Shown here: piece after piece, positions 25,829 through 33,493 of the stretch
Layout of the letters: each line of letters begins with the position of its first letter
How positions within the stretch are numbered: position 1 is the first letter of the stretch
Source: Microbacterium testaceum StLB037
GTDB lineage: Bacteria; Actinomycetota; Actinomycetes; Actinomycetales; Microbacteriaceae
NCBI RefSeq assembly: GCF_000202635.1
Contig: NC_015125.1
Span: 496,001-560,000, forward strand
DNA: 64,000 bases
Direction: 5' to 3'
Program-made: the position numbers and the translations under genes
Notes under the pieces: generated by a model
Told to the model about the DNA's origin: nothing
The model's database searches: none
The model's input: only the letters and a program-made list of their open reading frames with translations

Positions 25829-26860
25829 ATGGATGCCACGATCCCGGCGCAGGCACGCGCCATGGCGGCCGAGTCGGCCGTCGTCCGCCGCTTCGTCCAC
25901 CGCCACGGACCGGTGGCGTGGGCGCACGCCGCCGCGCCGGGGGTCCCGCGGGCCCGCACGTGGCACTACTGGTGGCACGCGCACCTGCTGCACGCGTTCA
26001 GCGACGCGCAGGATCACCGACCCGACCCGCGACGCGCCCGCCTCCTGCGCGAGCTGCACCGCGGCGTCACCCTCCGCACGCTGGGGCGGTGGACCACCCC
26101 GTTCTACGACGACGTCGCGTGGATGACCCTGGCCCTTCAGCGCCTCGACCTCGGGGACCGCCGCCTGGAACGTCTCGTCCGACGACTCGACGACGCGATC
26201 GACCCCGCCGTCGGGGCCCTCCCGTGGGCGGTGGGCAGCGACCTCTACAACGCGCCCGCCAACTCCCCCGCCGCGATCGCCCTGGCGTGGACGTCACGGC
26301 GCGGGTCGGCGGTCGACCTCGACGCGTGGGTCGCCGCCACCCTCGACGACCCGGAGACGGGCCTCGTCCGCGACGGCATCGAGCACGGCGTCGTCCGCTC
26401 CGAGCTGTGGACGTACAACCAGGGCGTCGCGATCGGCTCGGCCCTCGCGCTCGCCGAGGCGGCGCCCGATGCCGATTCCCGCGATGCGCACCTCGCGCGG
26501 GCGGCCGCCCTCGTCGACGCCGTCGAACGGTGGTGCGCCCCGGACGACGGCCTCTTCCCCGCCGCCGGAGGTGGGGACGGCGGTCTCTTCGCCGGCATCC
26601 TCGCCCGCTATCTCGCGGAGGCCGCCGTGTCGTTCGGGGACGCCCCCGCGGACGACCCGCGTCGAGCGGTCTCCGAGAGCGCGCGACGTCTGGTGCGCAT
26701 CAACGCCGACGCCCTGTGGAGGGGCCGACGCGCCGATCTCTTCCCCGCCGACCCGCGGCGCACCGCGCACGCGGAGGGTGACGACCTCGACCTCTCGGTC
26801 CAGCTCGGCGCGTGGATCACGCTCGAAGCCGACGTCGCGGCGAGCGCGCTCACCAGCTGA
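25829..26860 (+). CDS. glycoside hydrolase family 76-like protein, cytoplasmic, 343 aa
   Basis: The sequence shows the alpha/alpha-barrel signature of GH76 (alpha-1,6-mannanase family): FYDDVAWMTLALQR contains the paired catalytic aspartates, and the WTYNQGVAIGSAL motif is highly characteristic. WHYWWHAHLLHAF near the N-terminus lines the barrel. No signal peptide or membrane helix is present, so unlike many GH76 enzymes it appears to be intracellular. The start is set at the ATG giving MDATIPAQA. The last eleven bases overlap the convergent guaB1 gene. The substrate may be an alpha-mannan or a related glycan; this is inferred from the family. Confidence 0.82.
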   Translation: MDATIPAQARAMAAESAVVRRFVHRHGPVAWAHAAAPGVPRARTWHYWWHAHLLHAFSDAQDHRPDPRRARLLRELHRGVTLRTLGRWTTPFYDDVAWMTLALQRLDLGDRRLERLVRRLDDAIDPAVGALPWAVGSDLYNAPANSPAAIALAWTSRRGSAVDLDAWVAATLDDPETGLVRDGIEHGVVRSELWTYNQGVAIGSALALAEAAPDADSRDAHLARAAALVDAVERWCAPDDGLFPAAGGGDGGLFAGILARYLAEAAVSFGDAPADDPRRAVSESARRLVRINADALWRGRRADLFPADPRRTAHAEGDDLDLSVQLGAWITLEADVAASALTS

Positions 26861-28304
26861 CGGGGAGCGCCTTTCCTTCTTCGTATCCGGCGGCGGACTG
26901 CAGGCCCACCCGTGCGCGCTCGTGGAACTCCGCCACCGTCGCCGCTCCCGCGTACGTGAACGAGGAGCGCACGCCCGAGGTGATCATGTCGAGCAGGTCC
27001 TCGAGACCGGGGCGCTGGGGGTCGAGGTAGATGCGCGAGGACGAGATGCCCTCGGCGAATAGCTCCTTGCGCGCGCGTTCGAAGGGATCGAGGCGACCGA
27101 AGCGCCCCTGCACGGCCTTCGTCGAGGCCATGCCCCACGACTCCTTGTAGACCCGCCCGCCTTCGTCGGTGCGCAAGCGCCCGGGAGACTCGATCGTGCC
27201 CGCGAACCACGAGCCGATCATGACGGATGCCGCGCCCGCCGCGAGCGCGAGGGCGACGTCGCGCGGGTAGCGCACCCCGCCGTCGGCCCAGACGTGCGCG
27301 CCGACGCTGCGCGCGGCCTCCGCCGTCTCGAGCACGGCCGAGAACTGCGGACGTCCGACCGCGGTCATCATGCGGGTCGTGCACATCGCGCCCGGTCCGA
27401 CGCCGACCTTGAGGATCGACGCTCCGGCGTCGGTGAGATCGCGCACGCCCTCGGCGGTGACGACGTTGCCCGCGGCGATCGGGATGCCGAGATCCAGCGC
27501 CGCGACCTCGCGCAGCGCGCGGAGCATCTGCGCCTGGTGACCGTGCGCCGTGTCGACGACGAGCACGTCGACCCCGGCCGCGGCCAGCGCCCGAGCCTTG
27601 CCCGCGACGTCGCCGTTGACTCCGACGGCGGCGGCCACGATCAGACGCCCGTCGGCGTCGACGGCCGGACGGTAGACGGAGTCGCGCAGCGCGCTCCGCG
27701 CGGAGAGGGTTCCCACGACGCGGTCGCCATCCACGACCGCGACGATGTCCGCCTCGCCCACGAGGGCGAAGATCTCGCGCGGATCACCGACCCGGGCCAC
27801 CTCGACCAGCGGGGCGTCGGTGCGCGCGATGTCGCCGAGGGTGGCATCCGGGAGCGCGGTCGCCAGGCGCGGGGCCGGCACGATCCCCCGGAAGTCCGTG
27901 AGGGCGATGACCCCGTCTTCGCGCGCTTCGGCGACGACGATCCCGCGACCCGGCACCGGGGGAAGCACCAGGCGCGCGTCGGCGACCGTGGCGGACGGCG
28001 GGAGGACCAGCGGAGCGTCCCACGCGACGGGCTGCGCCTTCACCCTCCCGACCGCGTCCACGAGGTCGGGTAGCGCCAGGTCCTGGGGGAGGACGCCGAG
28101 ACCGCCGCGGCGCGCCAGGGTCGCGGCCAGACGCGTCCCCGTGACCGAGTTCATGTTGGCCGAGACGAGCGGCAGCGTCGCTCCGCTGCCGTCGCCCGGC
28201 GCGAGGTCGACGTCGAGGCGGCTGCGCACCTCGGAATGGCGCGGGACGAGGAAGACGTCCGAGTAGGTCAGATCGACATCGGGCTGAGCACCGGAGAACT
28301 CCAT
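26850..28304 (-). CDS. guaB1: GuaB1-type IMP dehydrogenase-related protein (probable GMP reductase), 484 aa
   Basis: An IMPDH/GMPR-fold TIM barrel with an inserted CBS pair (about residues 90-200). The catalytic loop GVGPGAMCTTRMMTAVGRPQ holds the active Cys. Other motifs are LTYSDVFLVP at the N-terminus, the VVDTAHGHQAQML strand, ADGGVRYPRDVALALAAGA, and a KESWGMAS flap. Actinobacterial GuaB1 proteins act as GMP reductases, returning GMP to IMP, rather than as IMP dehydrogenases. The ATG at 28304 is preferred because GAGGTGG lies just upstream; a GTG three codons earlier is possible. Confidence 0.88.
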   Translation of the reverse strand: MEFSGAQPDVDLTYSDVFLVPRHSEVRSRLDVDLAPGDGSGATLPLVSANMNSVTGTRLAATLARRGGLGVLPQDLALPDLVDAVGRVKAQPVAWDAPLVLPPSATVADARLVLPPVPGRGIVVAEAREDGVIALTDFRGIVPAPRLATALPDATLGDIARTDAPLVEVARVGDPREIFALVGEADIVAVVDGDRVVGTLSARSALRDSVYRPAVDADGRLIVAAAVGVNGDVAGKARALAAAGVDVLVVDTAHGHQAQMLRALREVAALDLGIPIAAGNVVTAEGVRDLTDAGASILKVGVGPGAMCTTRMMTAVGRPQFSAVLETAEAARSVGAHVWADGGVRYPRDVALALAAGAASVMIGSWFAGTIESPGRLRTDEGGRVYKESWGMASTKAVQGRFGRLDPFERARKELFAEGISSSRIYLDPQRPGLEDLLDMITSGVRSSFTYAGAATVAEFHERARVGLQSAAGYEEGKALPVSW

Positions 28305-28365
28305 GGCATCCACCTCACCACATCGGGGGAATGGAAAGACCCGGAAGCCGTCCAGAAACCTCGGC

Positions 28366-28371
28366 TAGGGT
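28366..28371 (+). promoter_or_regulatory. candidate -10 of kgd
   Basis: TAGGGT upstream of the 2-oxoglutarate dehydrogenase gene, with a predicted leader of about 66 bases; no clear -35. Confidence 0.35.
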
Positions 28372-28443
28372 TGAGAGGGTGCGTGACGGCGACGTCGCGT
28401 GCATTCCACAGGAATCTTCATCGAGGAAAGCAGGCGATCGACT

Positions 28444-31400
28444 GTGTCGAGCCAGGTGACGGGCGTCGGTACTTCGAACGAGGGCGAGTTCGGCGCGAAC
28501 GAGTGGCTCGTAGACGAACTCTACGAACAGTTCAAAGTCGACAAGCACTCCGTGGACAAGGCCTGGTGGCCGATTCTGGAGGCGTACCACCCGGTCGTCG
28601 ACGAATCCGCCGCGGCCGGCAGTCCCCCGTCCGCTCCCGCGGCCGAGCCGAAGCCCGTGACAGCCCCCATTCCCGTCGTCGGTCAGACACCCGTGGCCCG
28701 CACCACGACGAAGCCCGCCAAGCCGCAGCCGATTCCGGCGCAGGCTCCCACGGCTGCTCCCTCGGCCGGTTCGGAGAGCACCGAGGAAGACCGCGTGACG
28801 GTCCTGAAGGGGATGCCGAAGGCCCTGGCATCCAATATGGACGACTCGCTGACGGTCCCCACCGCGACGAGCGTGCGCACCATCCCCGCGAAGCTGATGA
28901 TCGACAACCGCATCGTCATCAACAACCACATGTCGCGCACCCGCGGCGGCAAGGTGAGCTTCACGCACCTCATCGGGTGGGCGCTGATCCAGGCGCTCAA
29001 GGAGTTCCCGAGCCAGAACGTCTACTACGCCGAGATCGACGGCAAGCCCTCGGTCGTGGCTCCCGCGCACATCAACCTGGGCATCGCGATCGACATGCCC
29101 AAGCCCGACGGCTCCCGCGCGTTGCTGGTGCCCAGCATCAAGCGCGCCGACACGCTGACGTTCGGCGAGTTCCTCGCCTCCTACGAAGACCTCGTGCGTC
29201 GCGCCCGCAACAACAAGCTGACGCCGGCCGACTTCCAGGGCACGACGATCTCGCTGACCAACCCCGGCGGCATCGGCACCGTCCACTCGGTCCCCCGCCT
29301 CATGCGCGGTCAGGGAGCGATCATCGGCGCCGGCGCGCTCGACTACCCCGCCGAGTTCCAGGGCTCCAGCGCGAAGACGCTCAACGAGCTCGCGATCGGC
29401 AAGACGATCACCCTGACCAGCACGTATGACCACCGCGTCATCCAGGGTGCCGGCTCGGGCGAGTTCCTCAAGAAGGTGCACGAGCTGCTCATCGGGCAGC
29501 GCGGCTTCTACGACGACATCTTCGCGGCGCTGCGCATCCCGTACGCGCCGATCCACTGGGCCGCCGACATCAACGTCGACGTCTCGGAGCGCATCGACAA
29601 GAGCGCGCGCGTCCAGGAACTGATCAACTCGTACCGCGTGCGCGGCCACCTCATGGCCGACATCGACCCGCTCGAGTACGTGCAGCGCACGCACCCCGAC
29701 CTCGAGATCGAGTCGCACGGGCTGACGTTCTGGGACCTCGACCGCGAGTTCGTCACGGGCGGTCTGGGCGATCGGCGCGTCGCCAAGCTGCGCGACATCC
29801 TCGGCGTCCTGCGCGACTCGTACTGCCGCACCATCGGCGTCGAGTACATGCACATCCAGGATCCGATCCAGCGCAAGTGGTTCCAGAGCAACGTCGAGGT
29901 CAAGTACATCAAGCCCGGCCACGACGAGCAGCTCCGCATCCTGTCGAAGCTGAACCAGGCCGAGGCGTTCGAGACGTTCCTGCAGACCAAGTACGTCGGC
30001 CAGAAGCGTTTCAGCCTCGAGGGCGGCGAGTCGCTCATCCCGCTGCTCGACCAGATCCTGCAGGGTGCGGCCTCCAAGGGCCTCGACGGCGCCGCGATCG
30101 GCATGGCCCACCGCGGTCGCCTCAACGTGCTGACCAACATCGGCGGCAAGACCTACGGCCAGGTGTTCCGCGAGTTCGAGGGCGCTGTCGCGATCGGCAG
30201 CAAGCGCGGCTCGGGCGACGTGAAGTACCACCTCGGCACCGAGGGCACCTTCGTCGGCGACAACGGTGAAGAGCTCCCCGTCTACCTCGCGGCCAACCCC
30301 TCGCACCTCGAGACCGTCGACGGCGTGCTCGAGGGCATCGTGCGGGCCAAGCAGGACCGCAAGCCCATCGGCAGCTTCTCGTGGCTGCCCATCCTCGTGC
30401 ACGGCGACGCCGCGTTCGCGGGTCAGGGCGTCGTGGTCGAGACGCTGCAGATGTCGCAGCTGCGCGGCTACCGCACCGGTGGCACGATCCACGTCGTGGT
30501 GAACAACCAGGTCGGCTTCACCACCACGCCCACGGACGCTCGGACCTCGGTGTACGCCACCGATGTCGCCAAGACGATCCAGGCGCCCGTGCTCCACGTG
30601 AACGGCGACGACCCGGAGGCCGTCGTCCGCGCGGCGGAGCTGGCGTTCCTGTACCGCGAGGAGTTCCACCGCGACGTCGTGATCGATCTCGTCTGCTACC
30701 GCCGCCGCGGTCACAACGAGGGCGACGACCCCTCGATGACGCAGCCGCTGATGACGAACCTCATCGAGGCGAAGCGCTCCGTCCGGCGCCTGTACACCGA
30801 GGCCCTCGTCGGCCGCGGCGACATCACCGAAGACGAGTACGAGCAGGCGAAACAGGACTTCCAGAACCGTCTCGAGGTCGCCTTCGCCGACACGCACGAG
30901 GCCGAGACGGGCACCAACCCGGTCGTCTCGACCGAGGCGGCCGACGAGGTTCCGACGGGTGCGCCCGAGACGACCGGTGTCTCCCGCGAGGTCGTGCACC
31001 ACATCGGTGACGCCTTCGTGAACAAGCCCGACGGCTTCACCGTGCACAACAAGCTCCAGCAGCTGCTCGAGAAGCGTTTCGACATGAGCCGCAACGGCGG
31101 CATCGACTGGGCGTTCGGCGAGCTGCTCGCCTTCGGGTCTGTCCTCATGGAGGGCACGCCCGTCCGTCTCGCGGGTCAGGACTCGCGCCGCGGCACGTTC
31201 GTGCAGCGCCACTCCGTGCTGCACGACCGCAAGAACGGCCAGGAGTGGCTGCCGCTCGCGAACCTCAGCGAGAACCAGGGCCGCTTCTGGGTCTACGACT
31301 CGCTGCTGAGCGAGTACGCCGCGATGGCATTCGAGTACGGCTACTCGGTCGAGCGCTCCGACGCGCTCGTGCTGTGGGAAGCGCAGTTCGGCGACTTCGC

Positions 31401-32121
31401 CAACGGTGCGCAGTCGGTCATCGACGAGTTCATCTCCTCGGCCGACCAGAAGTGGGCGCAGCAGTCGAGCGTCGTGCTGCTGCTCCCCCACGGCTACGAG
31501 GGCCAAGGACCCGACCACTCGTCGGCGCGCATCGAGCGCTACCTGCAGATGTGCGCGCAGGACAACATGATCGTCGCGCGTCCCTCGACCCCCGCGTCGT
31601 ACTTCCACCTCCTGCGTCGTCAGGCGTACCAGCGCCCCCGCCGGCCGCTCATCGTCTTCACGCCGAAGGCCATGCTGCGACTGCGCGGCGCGACGAGCCC
31701 GGTCGAGGACTTCCTCGAGGGCCGCTTCGAGCCGGTCCTCGACGACGACCGCGGTCTCGACGCCGGCGCCGTCACCCGCGTGCTCCTGCACGCGGGCAAG
31801 ATCCACTGGGATCTGCGGGCCGAACTCGACAAGAACCCGAACCCCGAGATCGCCCTCGTGCGCCTGGAGCAGTACTACCCGGCGCCGATCGACGAACTCA
31901 ACCGGGTTCTCGCGACCTACCCGAACGCCGAGCTGGTCTGGGTTCAGGACGAGCCCGAGAACCAGGGTGCGTGGCCGTTCATCGCCCTCGAGGTCGATGA
32001 CAAGCTCGGTCGCCCGATCCGCGTCATCTCGCGCGCGGCCGCCGCATCGACGGCGACCGGCTCCCCGAAGGTGCACGCGAACGAGCACGCCGAGATCATG
32101 AAGGCCGCGCTCGCGCGCTGA
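28444..32121 (+). CDS. kgd: multifunctional 2-oxoglutarate decarboxylase/dehydrogenase (E1o with fused E2-like domain), 1225 aa
   Basis: This is the actinobacterial fused enzyme of the TCA cycle. Residues 1-40 hold the E1 N-terminal segment (NEWLVDELYEQF). A Pro/Ala linker to about 115 follows. An E2-type acyltransferase domain (about 115-350) has the YDHRVIQGAGSGEF active-site histidine near residue 329. The thiamine-dependent E1 domain runs to the end (AHRGRLNVLTNIGGK, GDVKYHLG, GHNEGDDPSMTQP). There is no lipoyl domain, as is normal for this class, which borrows lipoyl groups from a separate E2. The GTG at 28444 is chosen from the family N-terminus, with GAGGAAAG and AGG upstream. Confidence 0.93.
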   Translation: MSSQVTGVGTSNEGEFGANEWLVDELYEQFKVDKHSVDKAWWPILEAYHPVVDESAAAGSPPSAPAAEPKPVTAPIPVVGQTPVARTTTKPAKPQPIPAQAPTAAPSAGSESTEEDRVTVLKGMPKALASNMDDSLTVPTATSVRTIPAKLMIDNRIVINNHMSRTRGGKVSFTHLIGWALIQALKEFPSQNVYYAEIDGKPSVVAPAHINLGIAIDMPKPDGSRALLVPSIKRADTLTFGEFLASYEDLVRRARNNKLTPADFQGTTISLTNPGGIGTVHSVPRLMRGQGAIIGAGALDYPAEFQGSSAKTLNELAIGKTITLTSTYDHRVIQGAGSGEFLKKVHELLIGQRGFYDDIFAALRIPYAPIHWAADINVDVSERIDKSARVQELINSYRVRGHLMADIDPLEYVQRTHPDLEIESHGLTFWDLDREFVTGGLGDRRVAKLRDILGVLRDSYCRTIGVEYMHIQDPIQRKWFQSNVEVKYIKPGHDEQLRILSKLNQAEAFETFLQTKYVGQKRFSLEGGESLIPLLDQILQGAASKGLDGAAIGMAHRGRLNVLTNIGGKTYGQVFREFEGAVAIGSKRGSGDVKYHLGTEGTFVGDNGEELPVYLAANPSHLETVDGVLEGIVRAKQDRKPIGSFSWLPILVHGDAAFAGQGVVVETLQMSQLRGYRTGGTIHVVVNNQVGFTTTPTDARTSVYATDVAKTIQAPVLHVNGDDPEAVVRAAELAFLYREEFHRDVVIDLVCYRRRGHNEGDDPSMTQPLMTNLIEAKRSVRRLYTEALVGRGDITEDEYEQAKQDFQNRLEVAFADTHEAETGTNPVVSTEAADEVPTGAPETTGVSREVVHHIGDAFVNKPDGFTVHNKLQQLLEKRFDMSRNGGIDWAFGELLAFGSVLMEGTPVRLAGQDSRRGTFVQRHSVLHDRKNGQEWLPLANLSENQGRFWVYDSLLSEYAAMAFEYGYSVERSDALVLWEAQFGDFANGAQSVIDEFISSADQKWAQQSSVVLLLPHGYEGQGPDHSSARIERYLQMCAQDNMIVARPSTPASYFHLLRRQAYQRPRRPLIVFTPKAMLRLRGATSPVEDFLEGRFEPVLDDDRGLDAGAVTRVLLHAGKIHWDLRAELDKNPNPEIALVRLEQYYPAPIDELNRVLATYPNAELVWVQDEPENQGAWPFIALEVDDKLGRPIRVISRAAAASTATGSPKVHANEHAEIMKAALAR

Positions 32122-32130
32122 TCCTCCCCA

Positions 32131-32173
32131 CGAGAAAGGCCCGGTCCGACGATGTCGGTCCGGACCTTTCTCG
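32131..32173. terminator. terminator between kgd and the esterase gene
   Basis: Two 20-base arms (32131-32150 and 32154-32173) pair at 18 positions around a three-base loop, ten bases after the kgd stop and 18 bases from the convergent gene end. Confidence 0.75.
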
Positions 32174-32191
32174 TTCCGTCGGTGCGGAGGG

Positions 32192-33493
32192 TCAGGATGC
32201 CGGCGGCGCCAGGCCGAGGACCGGCGCCAGCACGGGGAGGGAGTAGGCGAGGCTCGCGTCGAGCGCCTCGCCGGTATGCCCCGCTCCCTCGACGACGTAC
32301 GTGACGACGGTGAATCCGGCGGCCTGGGCAGCGTCCGCGTTCGCCTTCTGTCCGGGCCCGTAGGTGGTGTCCAGGCTCCCCCACGTGAAGATGGCCAGGT
32401 GACCGGTGTAACTGCCGGCCGGCGCCGCCCCCATGATGACCGACGGTTTGGTCGCCTGGAACGCGCCCGCATCTCCGCCGAACACGTCGGTCACCGTCTG
32501 TTCGACGTGCTCGGACCCGGGGAACTCGTTGCCCATGATGTCGAGCATCTGACCCCAGACCTGGGGGTACTTCGCGCCGTAGACCGCGGCGCACGAGCCG
32601 CCGTTCGAGAAACCGCCGATCGTCCAGTACCGGTGATCTTTGACGATGTTCAGCTTGGCCTCGGCCCACTTCGGCACGAGCTCGTTGATGTAGGTCGAGA
32701 CGGCCCCGAACTTCGCGGAGTCGACGCACCCGGGGTCGCGGTCGGCAGCGCCCAGCTGGTCTACGACCACCGCGATGGGGGCGAGACCGTTGTGCTTCGC
32801 CGCGAAGGCGTCGAGCGCCTTCGCGAGGTTCGTGGGGTCGGGGGATCCCGGCTGCCCCATCATGAAGACCAGGAGCGGAAGGGCAGGCGGGTTCGCCACC
32901 TGCGCCGCCGGCGGGAGGTAGAGCGACCCGTCGCGCGCGGCGTACTGGCCGGTCGGGATCTTGGCATCCCCCGTCAGGGCGCTCACCGACCCCTGCGACG
33001 GCATGCCCGCGGGGGGCTGCCAGTCCTGGTAGAGCGTCGCCGGATCTCCCGCGGTGGCCGTCGGGGCGGGCAGCGACGCCGGGTCGAGGGCCTGGACGCC
33101 CAGGATCGCGGCGAGGTTGTGCGTGACCCCGTACGAGGTGTTGACCCCGAGAGCGGCCGTGAGGAGTCCGGCCAGCACGGTCACGACACCGACCACCCGG
33201 CGTCCCCACGGACGACGGCAGATCCCGACCACGCCGACGGCGACCGCGACGATGCCCCCGGTGGCCCAGGTGGCCGCGTGGGCGGGCAACGGTCCCTGGA
33301 ACAGCCCCTGCGCCTCGAGGATGTGGGCCACGACGTACATGGCGATGCCCGCTGCGACGCCGATGAGCAGGGTGCCGATGATCCAGCGCGGCTTCCACAC
33401 GATGACGGCGAGGGCGCCGACACCGGCGACGACGGCGCAGATCACCAGGAGCGGACTGTCGATGAGCTCGAAGGACAGAAGAAAGCGGTTCAC
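32192..33493 (-). CDS. membrane-anchored esterase/alpha-beta hydrolase, 433 aa
   Basis: Four hydrophobic helices (about residues 14-32, 37-57, 75-92 and 98-115) anchor the protein. The rest is an esterase-D-like alpha/beta hydrolase, probably extracytoplasmic, with the nucleophile elbow GFSNGG (294-299, Ser296) and a likely catalytic His in GAGHTGEALD. The GTG at 33493 is chosen: GGGAGGG lies seven bases upstream, and it overlaps the preceding DUF2156 gene stop as GTGA. Coupling to an aminoacyl-phospholipid synthase suggests it may hydrolyse the aminoacyl ester of that lipid; this is inferred from pairing seen in other bacteria (AhyD, PA0919). Confidence 0.83.
   Translation of the reverse strand: MNRFLLSFELIDSPLLVICAVVAGVGALAVIVWKPRWIIGTLLIGVAAGIAMYVVAHILEAQGLFQGPLPAHAATWATGGIVAVAVGVVGICRRPWGRRVVGVVTVLAGLLTAALGVNTSYGVTHNLAAILGVQALDPASLPAPTATAGDPATLYQDWQPPAGMPSQGSVSALTGDAKIPTGQYAARDGSLYLPPAAQVANPPALPLLVFMMGQPGSPDPTNLAKALDAFAAKHNGLAPIAVVVDQLGAADRDPGCVDSAKFGAVSTYINELVPKWAEAKLNIVKDHRYWTIGGFSNGGSCAAVYGAKYPQVWGQMLDIMGNEFPGSEHVEQTVTDVFGGDAGAFQATKPSVIMGAAPAGSYTGHLAIFTWGSLDTTYGPGQKANADAAQAAGFTVVTYVVEGAGHTGEALDASLAYSLPVLAPVLGLAPPAS

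Noticed and set aside
28315..32472. 1385-residue open frame opposite kgd
   Set aside because: A codon-shadow of the long kgd gene in high-GC DNA; Arg/Asp/Val/Leu-rich composition without domains.
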